DNA of 64,000 nt from Paraescarpia echinospica. Taxonomy: Eukaryota; Annelida; Polychaeta; Sabellida; Siboglinidae. The stretch spans positions 71,754,391 through 71,818,390 of the forward strand of contig CM034531.1 of the NCBI GenBank assembly GCA_020002185.1, read 5' to 3'. Positions within the stretch are counted from its first letter, which is position 1; each line of letters opens with the position of its first letter. The notes under the pieces were generated by a model, which searched no databases, was not told where the DNA came from, and saw only the letters and a list, made by a program, of their open reading frames with translations. Of the stretch, positions 46,989 through 60,839 are shown one piece after another. The position numbers were made by a program, and so were the translations under genes.

Positions 46989-47041
46989 CAGTCTGTTGCT
47001 CTACCTCAGGGGTAGGCAACCTAAGGTAGAGCAACAGACTG
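46989..47041. repeat. 18-bp perfect hairpin, block B copy
   Basis: Same arms and loop as 29102-29154. The flanking local direct repeats are also present (about 46501 and 47105). Confidence 0.6.
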
Positions 47042-47266
47042 CTCCTAACGGAGATATTTCATGCGCCCCGCGGCTCATAAATAGACACGATTGATGATCA
47101 CTTAATTATGTGGACTTACTTTTAGAGTCGACAAGAAACTTTAAGGAAATTACCTCTGACGAACTGGGTACTGACTTCATACTGGAATCACCCATCAAGT
47201 ATGTGTTTTATATAACGATGCGTTTAATGGGGATATGATATCTTCAAGTTCGTTCAATGACAACTA

Positions 47267-47744
47267 CGAATTGGACGCTGTTCACCAGTACACTTACCTG
47301 CGATATCAGCGATAGCCTCTCTTTGGACACGGAAATCTACAGACGCTAAGGGAAAGCTGCATCCACTCTTGCTCGTCTGATAACACGTGTCTGGGAGAAC
47401 TCAAAACTTACAGTCAAGACAAAAATAGCAGTGTACAACGCCTGCGTCATCAGTACAGTGCTGTACGACAGTGAGATCTGGGTAACCAAACAAGAGAAGA
47501 AGCTCAACAATTTCCATCTACGATATCTGCGGCGAATCTTGGATGACCAACACCGAGGTCCTTTCTCTTGCTACCCGCTCGACCATGAATACGCTGCTCA
47601 GACCACACAGGCCTGGTCATGTACGAAGGAATCAAGATGGCCGCATCCCCATAGACATTCTCTACAGCGAACTGTCTTCCGGCAGGAAGATTGTTGGACA
47701 TCCCAGCTACGCAATAAGGATGTTTATAAGCGTGACATAAAGTA
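47267..47744 (+). mobile_element. LINE reverse transcriptase C-terminal fragment, block B copy
   Basis: Identical in its readable frame to 29380-29857 (VYNACVISTVLYDSEIWV, FHLRYLRRIL). Ends just before a (TG)n tract at 47768-48090. Confidence 0.75.
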
Positions 47745-47767
47745 AATAAATATCAACCTTCAGTCCT

Positions 47768-48398
<631 letters not shown>

Positions 48399-48861
48399 CG
48401 TCATGACATGACGTGTCTAACAGTCTGTAAATGTCAGCATGGTTTCCAAATGCCATCGGCTTCCCTTTAACGTAACAAAAGACATTACCGTGCTCAATGT
48501 GGCACATATGCCACTATTAAGTCGTTGTTTCAAATACACATCTTATTTTAATGCATATCGAGTGTGCCAACATAATACGGTTGGAACACGAATGATTAGC
48601 TCACTTTAACATTTCATCACCAACTTAGCCGAGCTGCACAACGTGTCAACATCCGTGTCATTTCGACACTACTAAAAACCAGTAGTGCGAAATGACCCAT
48701 TGGTGTCAATGCTGTTTTGGAGCGAACTCAAAAACACTACTCGAAAATGTACACAACAGTTAATTATGCGAAGGGAGCATAGACACAAAGGACATATTTT
48801 TTTATAGACTGCCCTACCATTCAATGAGAAAAACCAATAGGTCACATTAAAATAACATGAC

Positions 48862-49033
<172 letters not shown>

Positions 49034-49217
49034 CAATATCAAGTTAACATATTGGGGCGTGGTTTTACTAATTTAAGAGATCCTTGAATGTATAGAAATT
49101 ATGGTTTCTTGGCTAGTGTCAATAGTGGTCGTCATTTCCTCGAAAGAAACGTGTTTTTGATTTGGAAAATTAGGACAGCTTCGCGTAGACGGAGCGCTGT
49201 GATAATAGTACTAATAA

Positions 49218-50480
49218 TGACAAGCTTCTTTTAGGGTGGGAATGCAATTTCAAATAAACAAGTTTTTTTACGAAATGTATCTATATTCTCACACGATTTT
49301 AAACGAACAGGGAGTTGATTCCAGACTTTAGGTGCAGCTACAGAAAAAGCACGTTTGCCGATATTAAATTTGGTTTCCGGAACAAAAAGTCATTGTGAAA
49401 CAGATGATCTGAAATTCATGGGGATATCCATAAAAAAACGAAGGAGACTAAACAAAACAGGATGGGTGTTGCGTAGAAAGGGTACGATATGTGATAGTGG
49501 CTAATTTGAATTGTGTTCGATATGTAACTGGAAGCCAATGCCTAAGTAGAGACAGAGATGGTGAGAAACGAGGTGCTTTTAGTACTACACGTGCTAGACA
49601 ATTCTGTACACTTTGGAGTTTAACTATGTCCTTTTTAGCAATATCGTTTAGGAGTGAGTTGCAGTAGTCAAGGCGCCTGCTAATTAGATATACTGATATT
49701 GTTTTAGCAGTAGATAAAGACAAATGATTCCGAATTCGGCGGAAATCACGTATATGGTAAAAACAGGGTTTACATACTTGAGAAATGTTCTGGTGCAAGC
49801 TGAAATCACTGTCAAAGATAACACCTAGATTACGAACAGTATCTGATGGTGATGTATCATTAACAATCAATTTTTCGTTGTAATTTTTTGTCAATAATAG
49901 TGAGACAGTCATTTAAAATTGATAGAATATCATACAAGTGATGATTTATATTATGATGAGTTATGACTCGACTAAGGAATGAAATGTACAAGCTTAACAG
50001 AAAATGGCCAAGGACAGACCCCTGTGGGACACCAAATGGAATATGTTCTGGAAAAGATAGTGAGCCAGATATGTTAATGTTTTGTTTTCGGTCTAAAATA
50101 AGAACTAAACCACTGAAGAACCGTGTCAGATATATCAAAGTGTATATTATGGCGATGTAAACGAATGTCCTGATCTATTGTATCAAAAGCCGCTGATATA
50201 TATAGTACGGTGAGAGCAGTCAATTTGTTACTATCTATATTGCATACTATGTCATTGGGTATTTTAAGAAGAGCCGTATCAGTTGAATGAAATCGCTTAT
50301 ATGCAGATTGTAGATCATTTGATAAATGCTGTGAATAAATCAGTTCATAGAGTCGATAAACCAGTCGATCAATGCAACTCTTCGGTAGAAATGTTGGAAA
50401 AGAGTTAAGACCACACTATACTGTTACGACACTTTTGTATGATACTGTAGACGCCAGTATTACGAAATCTAAAATCTAAA
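49218..50480 (-). mobile_element. Second CR1/L2-like LINE, decayed (block B copy)
   Basis: Identical in most of its readable protein to 31480-32770 but lacks about 90 bp (around 50355) present in block A. The catalytic block is missing here too. Confidence 0.8.
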
Positions 50481-50523
50481 TGAAACATACGTTTCTTGTG
50501 AGAGGTAATAATCGCAATTTAAT

Positions 50524-50630
50524 ATGTGTGTGTGTGTGTGCGCGTGTGTGTGTGTGTGCGTGTGCGTGTGTGTGTGCATGTGTGCGTGCGCGCGTGTGTG
50601 TGTGTGTGTGAGCGCGTGTGCATGTGTGGC
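50524..50630. repeat. Interrupted (TG)n microsatellite
   Basis: TG tract with GCGC and GCAT interruptions, corresponding to the purer tract at 32873-32996. Confidence 0.9.
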
Positions 50631-50719
50631 CTGTGTAAGAGTGTGTGGATATTGGGATAACTTATTTACAGCTGTATCTGCGGTCTTGTTTTTATTTCGG
50701 AGAGACTCTCGTAGGTGTA

Positions 50720-51258
50720 ATTTTGCCAGTTAAATTACGCTCTTCGAGTGGCATTCAGGATTTTAGAAAACTTGCCTCACGCGAACACAACGCCACTCCC
50801 GTTTGGCTGCGCATTGAAGAAGACAAAACGTCGCCGATACCTGCAAATAAACAACACCGGGTGACCCAATGACACACCCTGCAACAAACACGCCAGCCAC
50901 GCTGGATCAAAGCCAGTATTGTTTGGATTTGTTGTAGCAGCGACTCGTCGTAGCCTTCTGCATATGAAGGTCATAGGTCATAGTCAGCAACAAGCGGCCC
51001 AACCCTAAATTGTGTTCGTAGTACATCATCATGAAGCATGTGCGTCGCTAAGCTAATGTAAAACAAGACCGGATGTGTGCTTGGCTAAAAGGTGAAAGCC
51101 TTGTAACTGTATCACCTGCTCCTAGGTGAATCAACTACTGACACCATCACCATCATTATCGTCATCAACAATGTGTCTGTGCCACCAAAGGACAGCTTGT
51201 AAAAACCGGGTATCGTTTTCAAATAAATGGAGTCTCTTGTTGCTTCGCTCTTGGACAC
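50720..51258 (+). repeat. Dispersed repeat R2, diverged copy (block B)
   Basis: Matches 33100-33640. Interrupted at its 3' end by the CR1 insertion at 51264. Confidence 0.65.
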
Positions 51259-51263
51259 TGCAC

Positions 51264-52049
51264 GATATAAATGCCTCCACACAGGACATGGGAACGAATA
51301 TGTAGAATATACAATGGGGGAACTGTACTAAGTACTACTGTACAAGAAAAAGACTTAGGGCTGACAATTAGTGCTGACATGAAGGTTTCAGAGCAGTGTG
51401 GAATTGCAGCTTCAAAGGGAAATCAAATCCTTGGATTGATTAGGCGAAATATAGCATATAAAGAAAAAGAACTAATAATACCACTGTACAAAACAATAGT
51501 TAGGCCTCATTTAGAATATTGTATACAAGCATGGAGGCCATACCGCAAGAAGGACATAGATATGCTAGAAAAAGTACAGAGGAGAGCGACTAAAATGATA
51601 CCAAAACTTAGGGATCTTAGTTATGAAAAACGCCTAAAAGAATGTGGTTTAACAACACTAGAGACCAGGAGATTGAGAGGAGATCAGATAGAAGTGTTTA
51701 AAATATTGAATGGTTATGAAAATATTGATAGAAATATGTTTTTTTCAGTTAAGAAAGATAGAAAGACTAGAGGACATGAAGTTACATTAGCAAAGGAGCA
51801 GTGTAGATTAGACGTGAGAAAGTTCTCATTTTCACAAAGGACTTTGAATGAATGGAACAGATTATCTGATGATTGTGTGGGTGCTAGTAGTGTGAATATG
51901 TTTAAAAATAAAATCGACACATACCTCAGAAGGGCTGGATATATGTAGATAAAAGGGTTGGACTCTCGATAAGCCAAAGGGCTTCCTTGTCCACCTGCCA
52001 TCTAGAGTTAATTCTCTGGATGGCAATCTTGTTAAATCTTGTTAAATCT
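51264..52049 (+). mobile_element. 5'-truncated CR1 insertion present in block B only
   Basis: A 786-bp CR1 3' end flanked by TGCAC at 51259-51263 and 52050-52054, a clean 5-bp target duplication. Block A has the unoccupied site GGACACTGCACTCAGTGG near 33640. The 3' end carries the 10-bp tail repeat ATCTTGTTAA twice plus a partial unit, with no poly(A). This is the clearest evidence in the window for the true 3' end and insertion mode of this CR1 family. Confidence 0.9.
51271..51948 (+). CDS. CR1 ORF2 C-terminal part, open (225 codons)
   Basis: The C-terminal end of the CR1 reverse transcriptase is uninterrupted here: KEKDLGLTISADMKVSEQCG, IIPLYKTIVRPHLEYCIQAW, KVQRRATKMIPKLRDLSYEK, FSQRTLNEWNRLSDDCVGAS and the end DTYLRRAGYM. 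It lacks the endonuclease and the catalytic core and so cannot act alone. Its lack of stops fits a recent insertion. The first listed codons precede the homologous frame, so the start is arbitrary. Confidence 0.8.
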   Translation: MPPHRTWERICRIYNGGTVLSTTVQEKDLGLTISADMKVSEQCGIAASKGNQILGLIRRNIAYKEKELIIPLYKTIVRPHLEYCIQAWRPYRKKDIDMLEKVQRRATKMIPKLRDLSYEKRLKECGLTTLETRRLRGDQIEVFKILNGYENIDRNMFFSVKKDRKTRGHEVTLAKEQCRLDVRKFSFSQRTLNEWNRLSDDCVGASSVNMFKNKIDTYLRRAGYM

Positions 52050-52883
52050 TGCACTCAGTGGTTATGGTTCTTGAGTGGATCTATCTATCAGATTTAAATG
52101 ATATTAGGATTGCGTTAGAAACTTTTAGGAAAACACCACTATTTACGGCAACGAGTACAAAATGCCGCTTAGTGCGTGTCAGGTTCACAGGAAGTCATAT
52201 TTCCAGGAATGCGCGAATGTAGATCCAGAATCTAACACTACGATCGCTACGACGATCATATGAGTTCCGACATCTTTCTTTGTGCAGTGTACGGTGAACA
52301 GTTTAATAGATTCGTACAGTATACAATGTCCCAATTGTACAACCATTGTGCATAATTCCAGACCTACACTCCTAACAAATTGTGGTTTTGGGTTTGATCG
52401 ACTAAAAACCGAACAGTCGTGCAATACTCGGCTAGCTTGTTTATTTAGCTGGTTATTCACCAGATTCGAAAGTTGAATCGCAACAACAACATATGCATAA
52501 TATAAGTGCAACAGCCAGCGGTGCGACGTTGCGCAAGGTCGGGCAGTGTACAACGACCAGTAAACAAAACGCTCTACCTGTGAATGTCAATCCTCGGCAA
52601 CCATTCCGTCAAGGCAAACAAAGCCAGCATACACGTTGTTGCTGGGCTGAACAGGGTTCTTCACACAACAAAACTTATTATTTTTTATCATCTGAGAAAT
52701 TAATGACATTCTGTATTGATTTAGACATAGTTCCCTAAAATCCGCATTGACAGCTGCAAAAAAGACTAGATTTTTCTTTCAATCTAGATCTCCTCTAACC
52801 CTAAATATTGTGCCATCGAGTGTTTTGACTGTGAATGTCCATGATTAGGTAAAATACGTTGATGTTACGCATATTTAAATATT

Positions 52884-53840
52884 AAAAACATCACTTTTTA
52901 CGGCAAAGAGCAGAAAACGTCGCTTGGTGCGTGTCAGATTTACACAAAGCCTCATCACCAGGGATGCGTGCATATAGTTCCAGAATGTTCTGCGATCGCT
53001 ACGACGCGCACAAGTGTTACGACAACTTCTGTTGTATCGAACAAGCTGAACCAGTTGCACAGTCACGGTACGAAAAATCGTTGCTAGTCAAACTATTGAA
53101 CCACTTGCAAAAAAGTTTACCAGCGTACGCCTGACATTAGTGGTTGCCAAATATGTTATCTTGTTTAACTTCCTGGGTTATTATATTGCCAGATAAGTGA
53201 CGCTTCTCTACTGACATTCAGGATCTCAGAAAATATGACTCACGCAGTCACAAAGACAATCCCGTTTGGCGCGCTTTCAAGCAGCAGAATTGTCGTCGAT
53301 ACCTACAAATAAACAACGCTGTGTGTGCAAATGGAAAACTTCCGCCACCAAAAGTTGAAAGGTTTGCCAAGCTGCAAGGTTTGTTCTAACAGTGAATCGT
53401 CATGGCTATCTGCATATGAACGTCAAATGTCGAGTTCAGCAACCAGCGGCCCAACCCTAAATTATGTTCGTAGTTCAGCGTGAAGCTTGGATAATTACGT
53501 GCGTCTTTAAACTAATTAAATAACAAGGCCGGGTCTGTACATGGCCAAAAGGGATTGCCGTGTAACTGAATGACCCTTTCCCAAGTAATAAATCAACTAC
53601 TGCCATCATTACCGTCATCAACGTCAGCAACAATGTGTCGGTGGTGACGTTGCCAAGGGGCAGATTGAATTGTCAAATCACGGTTTCCATCAAAATGCGT
53701 CCAGTGACAAAAGAGAGCTCAATTCGCAATAACAAACGTTTACTCTCCCTCTCCACTCTCCAAGCCATTGAGTCACTCATTCACTCACTCACTCACTCAC
53801 TCACTCACTCACTCACTCACTCACTCACTCACTCACTCAC
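52884..53840 (+). repeat. Copy of inverted-arm repeat R2 in block B, ending at gap
   Basis: Matches 35388-36320. Includes the small cysteine-rich frame (52964-53134, frameshifted near its end by loss of one C) and ends in (ACTC)n exactly at the gap. Confidence 0.75.
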
Positions 53841-54840
53841 NNNNNNNNNNNNNNNNNNNNNNNNNNNNNNNNNNNNNNNNNNNNNNNNNNNNNNNNNNNN
53901 NNNNNNNNNNNNNNNNNNNNNNNNNNNNNNNNNNNNNNNNNNNNNNNNNNNNNNNNNNNNNNNNNNNNNNNNNNNNNNNNNNNNNNNNNNNNNNNNNNNN
54001 NNNNNNNNNNNNNNNNNNNNNNNNNNNNNNNNNNNNNNNNNNNNNNNNNNNNNNNNNNNNNNNNNNNNNNNNNNNNNNNNNNNNNNNNNNNNNNNNNNNN
54101 NNNNNNNNNNNNNNNNNNNNNNNNNNNNNNNNNNNNNNNNNNNNNNNNNNNNNNNNNNNNNNNNNNNNNNNNNNNNNNNNNNNNNNNNNNNNNNNNNNNN
54201 NNNNNNNNNNNNNNNNNNNNNNNNNNNNNNNNNNNNNNNNNNNNNNNNNNNNNNNNNNNNNNNNNNNNNNNNNNNNNNNNNNNNNNNNNNNNNNNNNNNN
54301 NNNNNNNNNNNNNNNNNNNNNNNNNNNNNNNNNNNNNNNNNNNNNNNNNNNNNNNNNNNNNNNNNNNNNNNNNNNNNNNNNNNNNNNNNNNNNNNNNNNN
54401 NNNNNNNNNNNNNNNNNNNNNNNNNNNNNNNNNNNNNNNNNNNNNNNNNNNNNNNNNNNNNNNNNNNNNNNNNNNNNNNNNNNNNNNNNNNNNNNNNNNN
54501 NNNNNNNNNNNNNNNNNNNNNNNNNNNNNNNNNNNNNNNNNNNNNNNNNNNNNNNNNNNNNNNNNNNNNNNNNNNNNNNNNNNNNNNNNNNNNNNNNNNN
54601 NNNNNNNNNNNNNNNNNNNNNNNNNNNNNNNNNNNNNNNNNNNNNNNNNNNNNNNNNNNNNNNNNNNNNNNNNNNNNNNNNNNNNNNNNNNNNNNNNNNN
54701 NNNNNNNNNNNNNNNNNNNNNNNNNNNNNNNNNNNNNNNNNNNNNNNNNNNNNNNNNNNNNNNNNNNNNNNNNNNNNNNNNNNNNNNNNNNNNNNNNNNN
54801 NNNNNNNNNNNNNNNNNNNNNNNNNNNNNNNNNNNNNNNN
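53841..54840. other. Assembly gap of exactly 1,000 N
   Basis: Placeholder run. The left side breaks inside (ACTC)n; the right side begins at TTATCGTAAGAG, which has no match elsewhere in the window. Confidence 0.98.
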
Positions 54841-54959
54841 TTATCGTAAGAGAATCATATTTGTTATGGTTATTTATGATAACCACTGAGTTTTACAACG
54901 AAACAGGAAATCACCTTTTTTTACTATTTTAAACCTACAAATCAACAGTCACATTTTGT

Positions 54960-55449
54960 ACTCACGATTGTGAGTCTTGTTTCTTTTTATGTTTCTGTTC
55001 ATCCGCTGTGTGGCAGCACGGATTTACACAAACTATAGTGCCAATCTGAACCGTTGTTACGTAGATAGGACGGGTGGGCGTCTCGCCTCGTATAGGCGCC
55101 TTACCCCACCCTACCTTACACATCACATGCGACTCATCCAAGCGGAAAGACAATTGGGTAACATTGGTTATTTCACAAAGACGATCAGCGCAACCCGCAG
55201 CAAATACCCTTCTGTGGTCTTCGTAATAAAATAAGCAATATAATGAAGTGGCAGTGACCACTAATGAAGAACGAAGCTATATGCCCGTATGTATGCTAAT
55301 AAGAAGGCACGTGTATATGTTAATACTGCAACCAGAGACGGTAGACCTAGGCCTACATGGTATTTAGTGTAAATATTTATGCATGCGCGTCTACACAACA
55401 CACATATACGCACTTACGCGCATCAAACTCACATACATATGTAAGTGCA

Positions 55450-55501
<52 letters not shown>

Positions 55502-57300
55502 TGTTTGTGCGTGCGTGTGTGTGTTTGTGTGTGTGTGCGTGTTTATGCGCGCGCGCTTGATTGTGTGCGCAGGTATTTATTCGTTATGTTGTGCCATGTC
55601 GTCAATCCTGTAAGCGTAATGTACCGTGCAGTCAAGTCCAGTTGTATTCCTAATTATTAGTTCCAGTCGGTTTATCTTTACAGCCTCAACCTGCCTCAAG
55701 GCGGCGTCAATCACACGCCAAATACCGCCGATTACCACCAGTACATTATAGTATAATGCACTACTTGAGGGCATCCGCTGTTCGCCAGTCGACGCCAGGT
55801 GGTTATGTTATACTATTGCAGTGCTTTTCATCCTTCCTTGTATCAAATTTGAACAACAGGGAATAAATATGGATTATGTAATCCCATCACTTTAATCAAC
55901 GTCATTTTCTGGGCAGACATCATCATCGTCGGCAGGAATCCATCGTATGCGTATGTACGTATGGAACCAAATAAAAGTAAATGGCTAGTTTGTTATTGAA
56001 ATGGCATTGGAATAATGTGCATGGCATGTGTTGGGTGTTATAAATAAATATACCTATGTTTACTGATATATTTGAGATTGCATCTCATTCGAATCTCTAA
56101 GCTGATGTACGACTGGGAATAAACCACAAAATACATATAAATTAAATATGTCGGTGTATTAAATGATGACTATTATATAAAGAAATTGATATCAACACGG
56201 ATGGTATGGTTGTGGAAACTGTCGGTAGGGACTCCAATTTTGTACGGCAATAAACATTCATTCGTTATCCTGTATTTAAAGCGGGAAGTGATTCGATAAT
56301 TGGAAATGTAGGGGCTTATAGAAGTACAGTAGACAACTATAAGACGATGGCAACAGAGACTAAACCTGATCAAGATTATCTGATTTGGTGTGTGATCAAT
56401 GTATACGTACTAGGGTAAGACAAAGAAAACTTGGCACCGATCAAGTTTTATACGTAACAATAAATACGACAGTGACGTATACCATTTTTGGGTAATATAT
56501 TTTATTTGCACTGCAATTGAAAATTACATATTTCTTGCACAACATCGATAACATTCGAAACAGCAGTTGTGGCGATAGCAGCAGCGGGTATAACATAAGG
56601 TGTCAAGTACCGTTTTAGATTTTAACAGCGTATGTTTAATGACTTAATGACATGATAATGCAATTCTAACATCAGGTCAGTCGCGGATAAAGTATAAAGC
56701 CTTCTTTGTGTAGCGCTCTCTCTATGTTAAATAATACCACACCTCAAATGAAAACAGTGTAACGTAATCTCACCTTATATTCATAAATGAAAGCTCGATC
56801 GTTAGAACGTAAAGACAAATCATAGGTTCTTCATTTGAAGTGTACGTGTATGTTCCGATAACTGTTTTTATACATTCCAATGATGAAACAAACACGTTCT
56901 CTAATTATTGCCACTTAATTAATTAATACATACACAAAGGTGCATTCTGGTTACTAAGGTGCCAATGTCATAATGCATAAACCACAAAACAGTCGTTTTT
57001 CAAAATGTAACAGAGTTTGGAGTTTCCGCGTCGCTTTTAGGACATTACCAACTGCACAATACTGATTTTAAGCTTGAACCGTATTTTCTGATTAGGTCAA
57101 TATTTTACAAATTCATATATACTGACGCCAATCTTACACATTTCATACAGCTATATTAATAATGATGAGGACTACATTATGGAAACAGTCACATTTATGT
57201 TGTACCCCAAAATTGCAGAAGCTTTATCAATAGCTAGCCGTGTGTGACACGTGGCCAGCCTTTGCTGTAAGCACATTTAGAATTTATTCTGAACATTTCG
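54960..57300 (-). repeat. Downstream flank of galaxin-like locus 4 (inverted)
   Basis: The reverse complement matches about 11450-13330: GCGGATGGAATGAGTC-like text near 55130 is shared, as are GGGGCTTATAGAAGTACAGT (56310) and GATCGGTGCCAAG (rc, 56435). A candidate poly(A) signal (TTTATT on the plus strand) is at 56501-56506. It is closer to the locus 1 flank than to loci 2 and 3, because it keeps the 260 bp lost there. A TG tract lies at 55452-55550. Confidence 0.75.
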
Positions 57301-57348
57301 GAAGCTTGCAAGTCGATATAATAATAAATAGCTATTAAGCACGATACG

Positions 57349-58222
57349 TCAACATCGATTGTTGTACAGCGTTTTTCTTTGAATGTTCCCTCTGCTACAC
57401 ATTTGCCACTGGATATTGTAAGGACGAATACCACAGTATCGCGTGAATATGGATGCCTTTGTGTGAATGATTCGACTGCAGCACATATCAGTGAGGTGAT
57501 TATAAAGACGAACAAGTCAGCGCAGTCTGCATGGCATCGACCAGCTCTGAATTATTCTTCTGTAGCAACACTTTTGTGTTTGAGGATTGTAAGGACGAAT
57601 ACCACGTAGTGGTCTGCATTGCTTTGACTTGCTCTGAATTATTCGTCTGTAGCAACATTTTTGTATTAGAGGATTGTAAGGACGAATACCAAATTGTGGT
57701 CTACATGGCTTTGTTCTTCTCTGAATTATTCGTTCGTAGCAACGTTTTTGTAATAGAGGATAGTAAGGACGAATACCACGTAGTGGTCGGGGTGGCTTTG
57801 ATCTGCTCTGACTTATGCGTCCGTAGCAACACTTTTGTATCAGAGGATTGTAAGGACGAATACCACATAGTGGTCTGCACGACTTTGACCTGCTTTGAAT
57901 TATTCGTCCGTAGAAACATTTTTGTATTGGAGGATTGTAAGGACGAATACCACGTAGTGGTCGGGGTGGCTTTGATCTGCTCTGACTTATGCGTCCGTAG
58001 CAACACATTTGTATTTGAGGATTGTAAGGACGAATACCACATAGTCATATGCATGGCTTTGACCAGCTCCGAATTATTCGTTCGTAGCAACACATTTGTA
58101 TTAGAGGATTGAAAGGACAAATACCACATAATTGTCTGCATGGCTTTGTACTGCTCTGGATTGTTCGTCTATAACAACACTTTGGTATTAGATGATTATA
58201 AGGACGAATACCACATAGAGAT
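57349..58222 (-). pseudogene. Galaxin-like locus 4, 5'-truncated
   Basis: Read on the minus strand from 58222 there are 8 units of about 29 residues, such as CGIRPYNHLIPKCCYRR and CGIRPYNPLIQKCCYGRI. Several have lost a cysteine (RGIRPYN, FGIRPYN, KCFYGR). A TGA at 58045-58047 interrupts the frame, and the family stop TGA is at 57517-57519. The frame then continues for 55 codons (YNHLTDMCCSRIIHTKASIF, CGIRPYNIQWQMCSRGNIQR, NNRC) to a final TGA at 57349-57351. The leader and first units are absent: homology stops abruptly at 58222. No promoter-like set is present, so it is most likely a dead fragment. Confidence 0.75.
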
Positions 58223-58629
58223 GGGTTTATTGGGCCTGTAATATGTTTATAAATAAATAGTATCACCGAAATTAAACTATGTAAATGGGTATACACGTAC
58301 ACATCCGCATGCCTACCCACCCACAGACACACGAACACACGCACGCTCGCACGCACACAAACACATACATTTATATAAAGGATCATTATATTTTCAATGA
58401 TTAACACGTCCGTTTTGTTGGCCGATAATTGCTACTAAGATTAAATGCTAAAATATGGTAATTTCTAGGATAACCCTCAACCATTCTGACTATTACAGTA
58501 GTTTGAATTGAACACGTTTCAAGCAATATTAACTACCAAGGTAGATACTTTTTACTATCAACATTCTGTAGGATGATCATTATTATAATGATTATTGTCA
58601 ATGTCACTAGGCATTGAATAATGAAGTGT

Positions 58630-58690
<61 letters not shown>
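58630..58690. repeat. (TG)n microsatellite
   Basis: A clean TG tract of about 28 units. Confidence 0.95.
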
Positions 58691-58694
<4 letters not shown>

Positions 58695-58699
58695 TTGTC

Positions 58700-60050
58700 A
58701 ATTGTAAACAATGATGACAAGCCGTTTAAAAAGAATACACTTTTTAGAGATGAGATGTTGTCAAAACACCTTTCGCATTCCGGATCAACGCAAAGGAACA
58801 TTTGAACCTTTGTAAACAATTTTAAATCGCCTGATACATAGTTTACATCAAAAAATTGCAGAGATTAAAACCAATGAAACATGGTTAGCCGTGGATCTTA
58901 CCAGAACCAATTGAAAGAATGTTATCAAACTTTATATATTATATAGTGATAAATAAGGCCAATCTTAGCCGCCTGTCTACTAAGCAACATGACGTGCCAC
59001 TGACCGATGTGACATGAACAAGCTATCGACTGTGATTATGAACATTCATCACATCACTGGAAATGGAACTGATTCTGTGGTTGAATGGACTTCAACGTTA
59101 AAGGGGAATGAAACGATTGAACAACCACAGAACAAAAATAACAACATACCATTTACAGTACATGTCATTATGATTTGACAAGTACAGCGCCACGGTATAT
59201 TTTAAATAATTTTTCAAACGTAGCTACTATCGGCACAGGGCGCCAGGAGCGTGTGGTTGTACATCCGGTTTGATTGTTGAGGTGTCTCCCAAAGCTGTAT
59301 ACAGTAATTTGATAGGCAACGTAGCATAGCTCTCAGAAAAACCGACGAAACGCACACAAACACATAAAAACAGAACAATTTAATGCACTGCGTGGCTACT
59401 GGATATACTATAAATGTTAGTAAGCAACTTTTCACATACTTCCACAGAAGGATTCCAACAGAAAAAAAAACAAGTTATAGATGATGAATTTGATGTGTTC
59501 GCCGGCGGAAATATTGGCAAAAGTCTGCGGTGGTCATTTTCGAACGCCGAATGCAAGCCTAAATACGAAAGTGACGAGCATCAAAAGACATTGAACGTCA
59601 AAACATAATTCTTGGTTAAAGCCACAGGTCCATTTCCAGTCGATTTGTTTACATATAACTATGCACCGATGAAGTAAAATTAAGCGAAATCGACCTGGAA
59701 GCTCGACAATATTGCCTTATTTGGAGGGTGAAGCGGCGCGTAGGAAATGACAAGCCGTAACCAGCTTATTGTTGTCAAGGTGACTCGGCACTCACGAGTT
59801 CCGTCAGGTATCATTACGACTACTATATAGTCCCACAGTTCTATTTGAAAGTCTGCATATATACAAATATGACTTATGCGAAATTGAAATGTAATAAGAA
59901 ATGTGAATGTAATAAAGTACAAATACGTGTGAATACTATGATATAATTGGGAATAATGAGTGATTGTAATCCGCCGATTTAGTTTACAGCAATTCGTGCC
60001 GGCGTGTTGCTACGTCTGAATACCGCAACGTCTACATCTACGAGTCTATG
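58700..60050. other. Unassigned spacer
   Basis: No recognisable gene, RNA or repeat. A 64-codon frame at 59414-59608 (with VIDDEFDVFAGG and FSNAECKPKYESDEHQ) is compositionally protein-like, but it has no homologue in the window and no recognised motif. Confidence 0.3.
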
Positions 60051-60323
60051 TTATCGATTTAGTTGTTGGTGGGGGAAATAACCTTCAAAATAAAAAAAAT
60101 AAAAAAATGTCAGCTACCGTAGCCAGTATAACGTTTAGCGAAATAATGTCGTCATATAATAGTCAACATTAGAGTCGACATCGTAACTAGGTAAGGCACG
60201 GTGTGTCACTGTGTGTTAACAAATATAACTAACTATAACCTAAACAATCTGGTGTAAATTGTACACAGAAAAGTCTTTTCAAAGACTACATAAAAACTAC
60301 TTTGAACATAAATAAATTCTGAT

Positions 60324-60839
60324 ATGGCACCTTGCAAGCGGCAACTCAGGGCAAAACGACACCTAGTTTGCAACGACTGCCAGAGCTGGGTGGATTTTGC
60401 GTTGTCTGGCTGTCCAAAATCATGGGCAGAGACCAAAGATGACGGATTCACCTTTCGGTGTATGGGGTGTTTGAGGGTGGAATGTCTGATGAAGGAGGTG
60501 TGTAAGTTGACGAATATAGTGAAGGAGATGGAGGCGAGACTCAACATAGAAATAGATGGAGCAGAGAGGGATGACGCGGAGAGAGTTGAGAATTCTACAA
60601 CACAGAAGGAGCAGAGTTGTGACACGGAGACTGAAGAAAGGAGACTGAGAGGAAGGAAGGTGACCGGTGTGAAGGAACAAAACATTGAGAAAACAGAGGG
60701 ACGGAGGAAAAATGTTCGGCAGAGGAAAAGAAAACGGGCCAGTGGGGATAGATCAGCAGGTAGTCAGACTGTAGAGAACGAGGAGAGACACGACAGCGAT
60801 ACAGGTGGTGAGAGTAGATACCACAGAGGCAGTTGGTAA
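60324..60839 (+). CDS. CR1 ORF1, N-terminal part: PHD-like zinc finger and charged region (171 codons)
   Basis: ORF1 proteins of CR1-type LINEs bind the element RNA. Here residues 12-50 carry a zinc-finger pattern (HLVCNDCQSWVDFALSGC followed by GFTFRCMGC), which resembles a PHD-type finger. Then comes a short predicted coiled coil (about 55-80, CKLTNIVKEMEARLNIEI) and a long charged segment with a basic block (RRKNVRQRKRKRA). The ATG at 60324 is a good start. The frame ends at 60839, and the region to about 61090 is purine-rich, repetitive in TGACAGG(A/G)GA words and frameshifted. Confidence 0.7.
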   Translation: MAPCKRQLRAKRHLVCNDCQSWVDFALSGCPKSWAETKDDGFTFRCMGCLRVECLMKEVCKLTNIVKEMEARLNIEIDGAERDDAERVENSTTQKEQSCDTETEERRLRGRKVTGVKEQNIEKTEGRRKNVRQRKRKRASGDRSAGSQTVENEERHDSDTGGESRYHRGSW

